Source: Bacteroidia bacterium (GTDB lineage Bacteria > Bacteroidota > Bacteroidia > Cytophagales > JAAEPT01). Taken from it: a stretch of 64,000 nt of DNA. Below are positions 9,675 through 18,644 of this stretch, one piece after another. The stretch's first letter is position 1, and every line of letters begins with the position of its first letter. The translations under genes and the position numbers were made by a program. Below the pieces are notes generated by a model. The model saw only the letters and a list, made by a program, of their open reading frames with translations, did not search any database and was not told where the DNA came from. The stretch covers positions 31,080 through 95,079 of the forward strand of contig JAUIJC010000020.1 in assembly GCA_030431525.1 (NCBI GenBank). The letters run 5' to 3'.

Positions 9675-10640
9675 TCAATAAAGTAGCCGTTTAAGGTTAT
9701 TTATCTCTGTGCTAAAATCCACTTTCTCATTGAGCACCTTCAGCTTTTCTAAGGTTTTTCGTTGGAAGGTCTTGTGGGCTTCGCTATCAGGATTAAACGG
9801 ACGGTGAGATAAGGCAAGCATGATTTTCTCAATTTCTCCCATTAATGGAACTACCTTTTGAGAAATACATGTAGTAGAAAATTTCTCCCAAATATAACCC
9901 TTTGAGGTTATGGTCGGATGAAGCATATCTTCCTCAAAAAACCGATAGTCACGGAGGTCGTCCAACAACAGCTCATAGGCTGGGAAGTAATGGCAATGTT
10001 CCAGCTCTTCACAAAGTTTGTGAACGGCCAATCTCAAGGTGGATTTGCTGACGCTATTCAATTCAAGCGTGTCCTTTAGGTGGCGAACAGGGCTCACCGT
10101 GATGATGACTTGTTTGAGTTGTGGGAATAGTTTCAGGGTTTCCTTGGCGTCCTTGACGATTTGATCTACTGAGAGCAATTCCTTTTCAAATTCCTTGGCG
10201 GGGACCTTATGGCAGTTGGCTACGATTTCTCCAGTTGCCTTGTGGCGATACACGAATGCAGTCCCGAAAGTGAGGATTAGCGTATCCGTGTTTTGCATCC
10301 AGTTGGCCGTCTGCTCCAAAATTTGTTCAGCCTTTTCCTTGAGTGCATCCTTGCTTGATGCAGAAATGCAGGAGTGAAAGTCGTAATGTCTCCAGATGCC
10401 TTCCCGTTCGACATACAAATTCTCTGAAAAACACTGACCGTTTACGGTTTGTTTGAGTGTTTTGAGTAGGGAGATTGGATTGAAGATGATGCCGAATGGA
10501 TTGACTCGGATGTTGAACTTCCGTTCAGCCAGTTTTCCGCCAATGGCCTCGGCAAAGCATGAGCCCATAAAGAGCACATTGGAATCGTAGTCGATGCGAT
10601 GTGGTGAGGGCTGGGGATTGATTTCGGTGCGGAATTTCAT
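9675..10640 (-). CDS. GSCFA domain-containing protein
   Basis: A 321-residue protein of the GSCFA family (PF08885), an SGNH-hydrolase-like fold common in Bacteroidota and alphaproteobacteria with no settled substrate. The diagnostic GSCFAE lies near residue 26, followed by NPFGIIFNP. A C-terminal YFPAYELLLDDLRDYRFFEEDMLHP segment supplies the conserved Asp and His expected of an SGNH triad. I start at the ATG at 10640; a TTG lies 6 bp upstream. The sensor kinase gene runs divergently, with about 54 bp between the two ATGs, so the promoters are packed together. Confidence 0.9.
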   Translation of the reverse strand: MKFRTEINPQPSPHRIDYDSNVLFMGSCFAEAIGGKLAERKFNIRVNPFGIIFNPISLLKTLKQTVNGQCFSENLYVEREGIWRHYDFHSCISASSKDALKEKAEQILEQTANWMQNTDTLILTFGTAFVYRHKATGEIVANCHKVPAKEFEKELLSVDQIVKDAKETLKLFPQLKQVIITVSPVRHLKDTLELNSVSKSTLRLAVHKLCEELEHCHYFPAYELLLDDLRDYRFFEEDMLHPTITSKGYIWEKFSTTCISQKVVPLMGEIEKIMLALSHRPFNPDSEAHKTFQRKTLEKLKVLNEKVDFSTEINNLKRLLY

Positions 10641-10672
10641 TGGCAAAGGATGTGTGGCAAATCGTACCTTGC
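10640..10672 (+). promoter_or_regulatory. Possible promoter of the sensor kinase gene
   Basis: TTGG at 10640-10643 and TACCTTGC at 10665-10672, 21 bp apart, resemble the Bacteroidota sigma-A pattern TTTG-N19-21-TAnnTTTG with mismatches in both boxes. The ATG lies at 10695. This is a weak match, made by eye. Confidence 0.3.
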
Positions 10673-10694
10673 AACAAAAGTATCATTTTGTCTT

Positions 10695-13691
10695 ATGTAC
10701 CGACTGTTTGCGGTCTGTTTGTTTTTGTGTCTTTCCATTCATGCTGGTTGGGCACAACACTATCATTTTACGGGTTATTCCTTGAAGGAGGGGCTTTCGC
10801 AGTCACAGGTTTATTCCTTGATGGAAGATTCAAGGGGCAAACTTTGGATTGGTACCCAAGGTGGTGGCGTGGATGTGTTTGACGGCATTGGCTTTGAAAA
10901 CTATTCGGAGTTAGAGGGATTGGCCAACAATTTTGTGAATGCTATTGCCGAGGATGAGGACCTGAATGTCTGGGTGGGAACCGATGAAGGGGTAACAGTT
11001 TTCGATGGAGATACCGCTCACAGTTTTTTGTTTGATGAGGAGATAGCCTGTTTGGTAAGTGATTCGGGTACCATGTTGGTGGGAACAGCCAATGGTTTAC
11101 TGAAATGCACCCTTTCCAAAAATACTTTTGGCACCTATGAGTATGAAGCCTCTAACAACCCCATTACGTCGATGGTCATGGATACCAGCTGGGTGCTGAA
11201 AGGCGAGGTTGTGGATGATGTGAAACGGGACTCCCTTGGACGCTATTTATTAGGAACCGAAAACGGTTTGATGGTTTGGGATGGGAAGGCTTTGGAGGCT
11301 GTTGGTGGAAAGCATCATCTCCGTAGGATTTCTTCGGATGGGAAAGGTGGTTGGTGGCTGGCTTATTATGGTCTGGGATTGTGGTATTTAGGACCTGATG
11401 GTGTCAGGAAAATGCCAATTGAATTGGGTAAAGGAAATGTGGTATCTCTATATGTTGACCCGTTGGATAAAAGTGTTTGGGCGGGAACGCTTTATGGTGG
11501 ATTGTATCATTTGAGAGGAAAAGATGATGAGGTCGAATTGATTCGGCAGTATGGGGTCAATAACGGCTTAGGTTCTAATCGGATTCGGTCGGTGTTGCGA
11601 GATCGAGATGGTGGTCTTTGGATTGGAAATAGTGGTGCCGGAGTATATCGATTTAGTGGTGACCGCTTCCTTCATTTTGGTGAAGATGAGGGCGTTTTGG
11701 GTGGAGGTGCCTTTTCCATTCAGGGTGATAAGAAAGGCCTTTGGATTGGATGTTTTGCTGGAGGTTTGGTGAGGCTTGATGATGAAGGTTATCGGCATTT
11801 TGGCATTGCTGATGGCCTGACGGATGCCAAGATTTATTCCATGGCCAAGATGGGAGATGAATGGTATTTCGGCTCCGAAGGTCGAGGACTTTATCGTTAT
11901 GACGGAGAGCGTTTTGAACGACAAATTGAGGTAGAAAAACAGGTTGGTCGTTTTGTTCGGACGCTTTTGCCTGATGGACAAGGTGGGCTTTGGATTGGTT
12001 CTGCTGATTGCGGATTGTTGCACTGGAAAACAGATGGAACCTTTGTCAAATTCTCAAAAACTAAAGGAGAGCTTGGTGGTGATCGGGTAAATGATTTGGC
12101 CTACGATCAGGACTCGGCTTTGTGGGTTGCCAATTTTGGTGGAGTTTCGGTTTTTAAAGAGGATCAAAAAGTGGCGATTCCTGCTTTGGAGGTCTTAGAT
12201 GGAATTCGAGTGAAGTCTGTGGTTTGTGACCAGTGGGGAAGGATGTGGTTGGGCACCAATGGTAAGGGGCTTTTTTGCTATTCTGATAAAGAATTGAAAC
12301 CTGTGGAAGGCTTGCATTCGCGCAACATTTACATGGTGCATTGGGATAAGCTTGGCAGGCTTTGGGTGGGAACAGAACGCGGGTTGGATCGTTTTTCCTT
12401 TGATAGAAATGGCGAAATAAACGGGCAGGAATTCTTTGGTTATGCTGAAGGATTTACGGGCATGGAGCTTATCCAAAATGCCGTTTGGGAGGACGCGAAC
12501 AATCATTTGTGGTTTGGAACCGTCAAGGGATTGAGCTGTTATTTCCCAGAATTGGATGCGGATCGCATAAGCCAAGAGGTTCCAGCAATTGAATTGAATG
12601 AAATTCGTCTCTTTTATAAACCGCTTCAAAACACGGCTTATGGTGAGGGTTTGTCAGGATGGAGTAAGGTGCCTTCAGGTTTGGAATTGGAATATGATGA
12701 GAACCACCTATCATTCAATTTTCAGGCGGTGTCTCTGCAAGCGGGCAAGGACATTTTTTATGAATGGAAACTGGAGGGTTTTGACAAGGAATGGTCTCCG
12801 CGAACAACCCAGCAATTGGCCACTTATTCCAACCTTCCTTCAGGTCATTACAGCTTTAAGGTACGGCCAATTTTGAATGGTGTTTCAGGGGAAGAAACCC
12901 AATTCACTTTTAAGGTGAATTCTCCGTTTTGGGTGCGATGGTGGTTTCTCCTCGGTTTTTTTGTATTCGGTCTTTCCATTGCTTGGCTGGTGTATTCATG
13001 GAGGAAAAAGGTGTGGCGCGAGCGTGATCGCAAGAAACATGAGTTGGAGGTGTTGTCCTTGAAGCTTTCTGAATTGGAGCAAAAATCCTTGAGGCTTCAG
13101 ATGAATCCACATTTTTTATTCAATTGTCTGAATTCCATTAAGGGGCTAATTGCTGAAGGAAAGGCCAGAGAGGCGCGTTTGAATTTGACCCGTTTTGCAC
13201 GTTTGATGCGTTCAACTTTGGACCATTCTCGTCTTTCCCACATTCCATTAAATCAGGAACTTGATAGCCTGAGGAGCTATTTGGAATTGGAGCAAATGAG
13301 CCACGAGGGCAAATTTGACTTTCATATCAATGCCCCAGAGGAAAGCATCGACATGCTTGTTCCTCCCATGCTTGTTCAGCCATTTGTGGAGAATGCCTTG
13401 ATTCATGGAGTGTTGCCCAAAGGCGATGGGGAAGTTTCGGTGAGCTTTTTGTTGGAAGGTGGGCTGTTGAAATGCGTGGTGGAGGATAATGGTGTTGGTC
13501 GTGAGAAGGCGATGGAAAAGAAATCTAAAGATCATCAGTCCTCAGGCTTGGCGATTACTCAGGAACGATTGCGGTTGTTGTTTGGGGAGAAGGCTCCTGA
13601 AGAGGTGGTGGTTTTTGAGGATCACATCAACGCAAGTGGCGATTCGCAGGGAACGTCTGTTTCGATATTTATTCCCCCATTTATTTCTTAA
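10695..13691 (+). CDS. LytS-type sensor histidine kinase with periplasmic two-component-regulator propeller
   Basis: A 998-residue membrane kinase. Residues 1-20 are a signal peptide ending in AGWAQ. About 14 propeller repeats follow, with recurring motifs such as GKLWIGTQGGGV and GGLWIGNSGAGV (Reg_prop), then a Y_Y_Y domain (YEWKLEGFDKEWS) and one membrane helix. The cytoplasmic His_kinase domain (PF06580) has its phosphorylated His at 806 in LQMNPHFLFN, and GHKL ATPase motifs VENALIHG and DNGVG. The start is the ATG at 10695; the ATG-less upstream frame back to 10650 lacks a signal peptide. Its likely partner is the LytTR regulator at 14276. The ligand is unknown; propeller kinases of this kind often sense glycans or envelope signals. 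Confidence 0.93.
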   Translation: MYRLFAVCLFLCLSIHAGWAQHYHFTGYSLKEGLSQSQVYSLMEDSRGKLWIGTQGGGVDVFDGIGFENYSELEGLANNFVNAIAEDEDLNVWVGTDEGVTVFDGDTAHSFLFDEEIACLVSDSGTMLVGTANGLLKCTLSKNTFGTYEYEASNNPITSMVMDTSWVLKGEVVDDVKRDSLGRYLLGTENGLMVWDGKALEAVGGKHHLRRISSDGKGGWWLAYYGLGLWYLGPDGVRKMPIELGKGNVVSLYVDPLDKSVWAGTLYGGLYHLRGKDDEVELIRQYGVNNGLGSNRIRSVLRDRDGGLWIGNSGAGVYRFSGDRFLHFGEDEGVLGGGAFSIQGDKKGLWIGCFAGGLVRLDDEGYRHFGIADGLTDAKIYSMAKMGDEWYFGSEGRGLYRYDGERFERQIEVEKQVGRFVRTLLPDGQGGLWIGSADCGLLHWKTDGTFVKFSKTKGELGGDRVNDLAYDQDSALWVANFGGVSVFKEDQKVAIPALEVLDGIRVKSVVCDQWGRMWLGTNGKGLFCYSDKELKPVEGLHSRNIYMVHWDKLGRLWVGTERGLDRFSFDRNGEINGQEFFGYAEGFTGMELIQNAVWEDANNHLWFGTVKGLSCYFPELDADRISQEVPAIELNEIRLFYKPLQNTAYGEGLSGWSKVPSGLELEYDENHLSFNFQAVSLQAGKDIFYEWKLEGFDKEWSPRTTQQLATYSNLPSGHYSFKVRPILNGVSGEETQFTFKVNSPFWVRWWFLLGFFVFGLSIAWLVYSWRKKVWRERDRKKHELEVLSLKLSELEQKSLRLQMNPHFLFNCLNSIKGLIAEGKAREARLNLTRFARLMRSTLDHSRLSHIPLNQELDSLRSYLELEQMSHEGKFDFHINAPEESIDMLVPPMLVQPFVENALIHGVLPKGDGEVSVSFLLEGGLLKCVVEDNGVGREKAMEKKSKDHQSSGLAITQERLRLLFGEKAPEEVVVFEDHINASGDSQGTSVSIFIPPFIS

Positions 13692-13721
13692 ATTCAAAGG
13701 TTTGAATCAGGTCGAATTTGT

Positions 13722-14279
13722 ATGAAAAAAAGAATTTGTCTTTCCTTTATAGGTCTTCTATTGAGCTTTGTTGCCCTTGCTGACGGGCCCTTGTTGTTTA
13801 AGAAAAAAATTGAGGTTTATACCCGAAAAACGGGGGTGTTGGTTGGTTTTCAGCAGGCTAAATATTTCAATCTTGAATTAGGGTTGGAGCATCAATGGAA
13901 GAAAATTCGACTTAAAAAGCCTTGGACCTATGCTGTTCATGGTCGGTTAGAATACGCCTTGAAACAAAATGTGATTGGGTATAAGTGTGGGGTTTGGATG
14001 AAGCAAGGACGCTTGGATTTTACCTATGGCTTGCAGGGAGGATACTATTCAAATGCTGAATTCGGAGGAGGAAATTTTGTGTTTGGTCCTGAGTTAGGCC
14101 TGAAATTGATTGGCTTTCATTTCTTTGCGGGCTATCAATATCGTGTCAAGAATAATGAGCTTGATATGGAAGATGTTGTGGTGAATGGTCGAATTGTGGG
14201 AATCAATCCAGTGTATGTTGGGGTTCGATATTTCTTGGCAAAGAACAGGAAGACAAAAGTGAAAAAGACTCCTAAATGA
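13722..14279 (+). CDS. Small secreted, probably outer-membrane beta-barrel protein
   Basis: An unrecognised 185-residue protein. A signal peptide (MKKRICLSFIGLLLSFVALA) is followed by alternating aromatic and hydrophobic strands such as FTYGLQGGYYSN and FHFFAGYQYRV. It ends in a basic KNRKTKVKKTPK tail, which makes a classic C-terminal barrel strand doubtful. Its stop codon overlaps the start of the LytTR regulator gene (ATGA at 14276), and it sits 30 bp after the kinase. All three are therefore probably one transcript, and it may be an accessory part of the sensing system. Confidence 0.72.
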   Translation: MKKRICLSFIGLLLSFVALADGPLLFKKKIEVYTRKTGVLVGFQQAKYFNLELGLEHQWKKIRLKKPWTYAVHGRLEYALKQNVIGYKCGVWMKQGRLDFTYGLQGGYYSNAEFGGGNFVFGPELGLKLIGFHFFAGYQYRVKNNELDMEDVVVNGRIVGINPVYVGVRYFLAKNRKTKVKKTPK

Positions 14280-15016
14280 GAGCGTTAATCGTCGATGACA
14301 TCCAAAAAGCTCGGGTTGCCCTAAAGGCGGACTTGGAGGATTACTGTCCTGAAGTTGAGCTGGTAGGGGAAGCGGGGAGTGTGGCTGAAGCAGTGGAGAA
14401 AATTGGGACTTTAACTCCCGAGGTGATTTTTCTTGATATTCAATTGGGAGATGGCACCGGATTCGATGTCTTGAAAAAGGTGAATAGCGAGTCCTTTAAG
14501 GTTATTTTTACGACGGCCTATGATGAGTTTGCGGTAAAGGCTTTTCGGTTTAATGCCATCGATTACCTTCTTAAGCCGATTGATCCAGACGAATTGGTGT
14601 CTGCAGTGAAAAAGGTAAATGTAAATCCTTCCCTCACTGAAAACAGCCATCTTGATTCCCTCTTAAAACAATTGAAGCAAGAGGTGAAGCCTAAACGGAT
14701 TGCCTTGAGTGATTCAAGTCGGATAAGGTTTGTGGAGGTGAATGAGATTATGCGCTGTGAGGCAGAGAAGAATTACACCACTTTTTACCTAAATGGAGGG
14801 GAGAAAGTGGTGGTTACCGAGACCCTTAAAACCTACGACGAGTTATTGGCTGAATACGGTTTTATCCGTTCCCATCATTCACATTTGGTCAATCCCGAAT
14901 TTGTGAAGGAGTTAGTGAAGACGGATGGAAGCTATTTGAGGATGCTGGATGGAGCCATGGTTCCCGTTTCGGTTCGTAAGAAAGAGGAGGTTTTGTCTGG
15001 CCTTCGTTCATTTTGA
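14276..15016 (+). CDS. LytTR-family response regulator
   Basis: A 246-residue two-component output protein. The receiver domain (1-115) has the acidic pair Asp7-Asp8, phosphoacceptor Asp54 in LDIQLGDG, the conserved Thr in FTTAYDE and Lys in YLLKPID. A LytTR DNA-binding domain follows from about residue 145 (RIALSDSSRIRFVEVNEI, then FIRSHHSHLVNPEFV). It overlaps the preceding gene by 4 bp and is the expected partner of the LytS-type kinase. It ends only 4 bp from the convergent ATPase gene, with no obvious terminator between. Confidence 0.95.
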   Translation: MRALIVDDIQKARVALKADLEDYCPEVELVGEAGSVAEAVEKIGTLTPEVIFLDIQLGDGTGFDVLKKVNSESFKVIFTTAYDEFAVKAFRFNAIDYLLKPIDPDELVSAVKKVNVNPSLTENSHLDSLLKQLKQEVKPKRIALSDSSRIRFVEVNEIMRCEAEKNYTTFYLNGGEKVVVTETLKTYDELLAEYGFIRSHHSHLVNPEFVKELVKTDGSYLRMLDGAMVPVSVRKKEEVLSGLRSF

Positions 15017-15020
15017 TTTT

Positions 15021-16133
15021 TTAATAGAAGTATCGGATGTAAAAGGCTAAGAAGATGTCGTAGAGACGGTATTTCCCATGCTCTTCCACGATGTACTGCT
15101 TTTCTTCCAGTGCCTTGATAATCCGCTTCATTCCTGTGTATTGTTTCACGCCGGCTTTGTTGCGGAACTCTTCACCAAAAGGATTTTCTACTTTCCCCGT
15201 CGAGGCGATGGCTTTTAGAGTGGCAAACTGCTGATCGGTTAGCCGTTTGTGCGTGGTGTCATAAAGCGACCGCTGAGACCGGAGGAACGGTTTGAATATC
15301 GCATGGAATTGCTCCATGTTTTCAGGCTGTTGTCTTTGGCTAAAGAGGTAGTTGAAGATGCGCTGAACGTAGTGGGTGTGAAGGTGGGTGAGCTCCAAGA
15401 TTTCCTCTACCAAAGTCGGGTTGATTGATTTTTTCGCTTTTTGAAACTGCTCCAAAATAAAGCCCTTATAGGTTTCAAGTGGGATTGGTTCCATGGTCAA
15501 CATGGTGGTTGACTGATAAAAAGGTTGGCGGTAGTTGTTGAACATGTCCGAAATGATGTGGTGTTCACTACCACAAAAAATAAATCTGATGTCTCCAAAA
15601 TCCTGAACAAGACTCCTGAGCTGTGCCTCCAATGGTACCGATTCTCCATAAGTGCGGATTTCCTGAAACTCATCGATGGCTACAACGACAGTCTTTTTTT
15701 GCTTGGCCAAAAACTGTAGAATCTCCCTTAGGCTTTTGAAATAATTAGTGCTCTGGTCGTGAGCGAATTCAATGCCTGGCTTTCCCGTTTCATCATAGGT
15801 GAATACGCCTTTCACGGCTTTTACAAAGTCCAATGCCTTTTTGCCCATGCTCCGTGTATTGAAGACCTGAGAGTCAAAGACGGCCTGAGCAAAATTCTTG
15901 ATAAAGCCGGAGAGGTCTTGGGTGCCCCAGATATCGAAGTAGATGCAAAAGCAATCTTGGTCCAGTTGACGGAAAACATGTTTAATCATCGCGGATTTGC
16001 CTGTCCTGCGAATGCCATAAATGGTCACGTTTTGCCCGTTTTCAATGGAGCTTTTCAGTTGAGAAGTCTCTTCTGACCTTCCACAAAAATACTCTGGACC
16101 TTGGTAGTCGATTAAAATGAAGGGGTTTTTCAT
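15021..16133 (-). CDS. P-loop ATPase (archaeal-ATPase-like, PF01637 type)
   Basis: A 370-residue AAA-type ATPase. Walker A is GIRRTGKS at residues 40-47 and Walker B is VVVAIDEFQEI near 150. The sensor-like segment FIFCGSEHHII and a C-terminal winged-helix-like region (LKAIASTGKVENPFG onward) fit the ATPase_2 family. Such proteins are common, often mobile, singletons in Bacteroidota and archaea, and their cell role is not established. Upstream, at 16153-16194, are three 14-bp direct repeats that may control it. The nearest neighbour on the same strand is an HTH regulator. Confidence 0.85.
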   Translation of the reverse strand: MKNPFILIDYQGPEYFCGRSEETSQLKSSIENGQNVTIYGIRRTGKSAMIKHVFRQLDQDCFCIYFDIWGTQDLSGFIKNFAQAVFDSQVFNTRSMGKKALDFVKAVKGVFTYDETGKPGIEFAHDQSTNYFKSLREILQFLAKQKKTVVVAIDEFQEIRTYGESVPLEAQLRSLVQDFGDIRFIFCGSEHHIISDMFNNYRQPFYQSTTMLTMEPIPLETYKGFILEQFQKAKKSINPTLVEEILELTHLHTHYVQRIFNYLFSQRQQPENMEQFHAIFKPFLRSQRSLYDTTHKRLTDQQFATLKAIASTGKVENPFGEEFRNKAGVKQYTGMKRIIKALEEKQYIVEEHGKYRLYDIFLAFYIRYFY

Positions 16134-16144
16134 AAAAGCAGATT

Positions 16145-16194
16145 CTTACGTTCTGTAAGTTACACTTTGTAAGTTACACTTTGTAAGTGAGTGA
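16145..16194 (-). promoter_or_regulatory. Three 14-bp direct repeats upstream of the ATPase gene (candidate operator)
   Basis: Units at 16153-16166, 16167-16180 and 16181-16194 share (C/T)TGTAAGT(T/G)A. The first two are identical except for one base, and the third diverges at its end. CTTAC at 16145-16149 opposes GTAAG at 16155-16159. They lie 20-60 bp before the ATPase start on its coding strand side, a normal operator position. There are too few copies, and no spacers, for CRISPR. Confidence 0.55.
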
Positions 16195-16277
16195 TCAAAA
16201 ATATAGGGAGCCAAACAGAAGTGGTTCCCCAGCAAGTTAAAGCCAATGATAGAGAAGGTAAGGGCAAGCCTAATGGT

Positions 16278-16793
16278 TTAGCCAAAAGGATTCCCAGGCA
16301 TTGATCCGAATACCTTCCTGATTTTAGCCTCGCGCAACAAAGCGTCCAGTGTGAGGAGAATATGTGATTGATCAGCTTGCTCAAGCTCCTCCAACAGTTT
16401 TAACCTTTCAGCAAATTCATGGGAGAGACTGGTTTTGGGAGAGGGGGGTTTTTCCGATTCCACCTCTTTTTTTGATGTGACCGAAAAAGATTCCTCCGAA
16501 GTTTCGTCTTCTTTAGCTTCAGTAGGAGGGGCTTGGACTTCAGAGACGTTAGGAGTGTTGGCGTTTACGGTTTCTGTTTCAATGGATATTTCTTCCACTT
16601 CGCCAATAAGACGCCCCAAAGTAGAGCCTAAGAGATGCGCAATGGTCCGTGCAGTTTCAAGAGAAGGAACCATTTCATCACGTTCGTATCGGCTAATGAC
16701 CGAAACCGATGTGTTGAGCTTACCTGCCAATTCAGCTTGAGAAACGCCTTCCAGTTTTCTCAATCGAGCTAAACGTTTACCGAAAGTCTCCAT
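16278..16793 (-). CDS. XRE-family helix-turn-helix regulator
   Basis: A 171-residue DNA-binding protein. The HTH is at residues 4-62 (GVSQAELAGKLNTSVSVISRYE), followed by a Ser/Thr/Glu-rich linker (about 70-125) and a helical end (LEELEQADQSHILLTLDALLREAKIRK). That C-terminal pattern recurs in the HTH protein at 38150 (LDKQSRTVLLRMVDAFLRDEITRK), so the two are paralogues of one Bacteroidota family. A near-perfect palindrome 20 bp upstream suggests autoregulation. Targets are unknown; the ATPase gene next in line is a candidate. Confidence 0.88.
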   Translation of the reverse strand: METFGKRLARLRKLEGVSQAELAGKLNTSVSVISRYERDEMVPSLETARTIAHLLGSTLGRLIGEVEEISIETETVNANTPNVSEVQAPPTEAKEDETSEESFSVTSKKEVESEKPPSPKTSLSHEFAERLKLLEELEQADQSHILLTLDALLREAKIRKVFGSMPGNPFG

Positions 16794-16812
16794 ATAATAT
16801 GTGTGTTGTATC

Positions 16813-16836
16813 TACAGTAAAGAAGTCTTTCCTGTA
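16813..16836 (-). promoter_or_regulatory. 24-bp near-perfect palindrome upstream of the HTH gene
   Basis: Arms TACAG-N-AAAGA and TCTTT-N-CTGTA surround a central AG; only the N positions fail to pair. The site is 20-43 bp before the start codon of the XRE gene and covers the expected promoter zone, so it is a likely autoregulatory operator. Confidence 0.6.
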
Positions 16837-16883
16837 AAACTAAAAGAAAAAGAGTGACCGTAAAAGGTTTTTTAATACTCTTT

Positions 16884-17207
16884 TTAGAAGATGCTTGGCT
16901 GGAAACCTGCGAAAAACTGATGTATAGTCGAATCCGCCTTGTTCCAGATTTCTTTGTTGATGGTGTAGAACATGGAGGTTCCATCGATTCTACCATCTAA
17001 AATCTTGATGGCCTTCAATTCATTCAGGTGCTGAGAGATGGTAGACTGGGCCAAAGGCAACTCATCGACCAAGTCACCACAGGTGCATTGCTTGTGCTTA
17101 ATTAAAAATTGTAAAATAGCTACCCGTGCTGGGTGGGCAACGGCTTTGGCAAAGGTCGCAATCTCATTTTGCTTCTTGCTGAAGGCTTCTTTCTTGGTCA
17201 GTCCCAT
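16884..17207 (-). CDS. ArsR-family winged-helix regulator
   Basis: A 107-residue metalloregulator-type repressor. The recognition region is LPLAQSTISQHLNELKAIKIL. CTCGDL just before it matches the position of the ELCVCDL metal-binding loop of ArsR/SmtB proteins, so thiolate metal sensing is possible. The C-terminal QFFAGFQPSIF is not typical of a second metal site. It stands alone, with no transporter or arsenic gene adjacent, so the effector is open. Confidence 0.9.
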   Translation of the reverse strand: MGLTKKEAFSKKQNEIATFAKAVAHPARVAILQFLIKHKQCTCGDLVDELPLAQSTISQHLNELKAIKILDGRIDGTSMFYTINKEIWNKADSTIHQFFAGFQPSIF

Positions 17208-17276
17208 GAATGTCTATGTTTATTATTATAGCAATTTTACGTTAAAAAGAATTTCGGGGCAAGGCAGGTGAGAGCA

Positions 17277-17314
17277 TAAAAAAACTGTGACCACCCAGAG
17301 AGGGTAGCCACAGT
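17277..17314 (-). terminator. Terminator of dapD
   Basis: On the minus strand, ACTGTGGCTACCC (17314-17302) pairs with GGGTGGTCACAGT (17296-17284), with one G-T wobble and one mismatch, followed by a run of seven T. It lies directly downstream of dapD. Confidence 0.75.
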
Positions 17315-17340
17315 CATTGAAAAGAAACTTTTCGGAGCGA

Positions 17341-18498
17341 TTAACCGTGAAGGCTTTCGTTCAACTCAATTGCCTTAGGGTTTGGCTTGGCGATCAACTT
17401 GCCTGACTGGGAGTCCTGCAAGAAGAGAAGGCCTTCCTTGCCATTCAGTTCAAGACCTTTAACGATGTTTTCACCTTCAGCAACGGTGTTGCCATTGATG
17501 TCCACTGGTTGGCCTTCTCTGCCGTAGAGGGAGATTTTTGCTCCAGCAGTCACATAAACGCCTGCGGCGATTGTGCTCTTGTCACCCAAGGAAATGCCAG
17601 TACCAGAGTTAGCACCCAACAAGCATTCCTTGCCGATGGAGATCACGTTCTTGTTTCCGCCAGAAAGGGTACCCATGATAGATACACCACCACCGAGGTC
17701 AGAATTCTCGTCAACCACCACACCGGCAGAGATACGACCTTCGACCATGGCGTTGCCCAACGTACCAGCGTTGAAGTTTACATAGCCGGCAGGCATTACG
17801 GTAGTTCCTGAAGCCAAGTGAGCACCGAGACGAACCTGTGAGCCGGAGGCTACGCGAACACCTTGTGGGATGTGGAAGTTGAGGAGGTAAGGGAATTTGT
17901 CAACGTGGGAAACCACGATTTCCTCACCTTTAGCGAGAGCCTTGATGCGCTCACCATCTACATCCTCAGGAAGGATAGGGCCTTTATTAGTCCAAGCAAC
18001 ATTGGTCAATTGGCCAAATACACCGTCCAAGGTCAAGCCATGTGGCTTAACAAGTGTCTTGGAAATCAACTGAAGCTTAAAGTAACCCTCTTCAGCGGAG
18101 GCAACAGCTTGATCCTTGTCATAAAGGAAGTAAGCGATAAGGTCAGTTTCCTGATAGCTATCAGCAGGCGTTCCAAAGTTTAGGAACTCGCGGAAAACCT
18201 TAAGGTTTGGATGCTCTTCCCATTCGTGATGGAAAGCCTCGAACTTTGCATAGATGGTAGCCATTTGGTCTTTGCCTACCACTTTGTATCCATTCTCGCT
18301 TCCAGTTTGGCCAAGTACGTCAGCCAAAACAGCAGCTGTGCCATAGGCTCCCTCGAAATTCAGCGCTGGGAACCATACGTCGAGAACCTTGTCGTTCTTG
18401 CGACGACGTACGCCTAAACCAAATGCCAAAGGCTTAACATACCCTTGACCAGCTTCCACCTGGGCTACGTAAGCCTTGAAGTCCGCTGTGCTTGCCAT
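17341..18498 (-). CDS. dapD: Tetrahydrodipicolinate N-succinyltransferase
   Basis: A 385-residue enzyme that transfers succinyl from succinyl-CoA to tetrahydrodipicolinate in the lysine/meso-diaminopimelate pathway. The C-terminal half is a left-handed beta-helix of hexapeptide repeats: VRLGAHLASGTTVMPAGYVNF, then AGVVVDENSDLGGGVSIMGT and GANSGTGISLGDKSTIAAG. This resembles the longer actinobacterial-type DapD more than the 270-residue E. coli form. The start at 18498 (MASTADF) is chosen because the upstream extension to 18582 is unconserved in style. It is monocistronic, with a clear terminator, and divergent from acpS. Confidence 0.85.
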   Translation of the reverse strand: MASTADFKAYVAQVEAGQGYVKPLAFGLGVRRRKNDKVLDVWFPALNFEGAYGTAAVLADVLGQTGSENGYKVVGKDQMATIYAKFEAFHHEWEEHPNLKVFREFLNFGTPADSYQETDLIAYFLYDKDQAVASAEEGYFKLQLISKTLVKPHGLTLDGVFGQLTNVAWTNKGPILPEDVDGERIKALAKGEEIVVSHVDKFPYLLNFHIPQGVRVASGSQVRLGAHLASGTTVMPAGYVNFNAGTLGNAMVEGRISAGVVVDENSDLGGGVSIMGTLSGGNKNVISIGKECLLGANSGTGISLGDKSTIAAGVYVTAGAKISLYGREGQPVDINGNTVAEGENIVKGLELNGKEGLLFLQDSQSGKLIAKPNPKAIELNESLHG

Positions 18499-18644
18499 AT
18501 CTCTATAAAATTTGTCTAAGGACGAAATGTGATTTGGGGGCGAAGTTAAGGAACTTTGCAACGGGAGGAAAGCTGATAGCATTAGTAGGCTGTTCAGAAT
18601 CCAATCATGTAAGGAAGTTCGTTGTACACAAAATAAAAGTAGAA

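Noticed and set aside
16145..16194. Short tandem repeats as a possible CRISPR array
   Set aside because: The units are 14 bp, directly abutting and without spacers, and there are no cas genes in the window.
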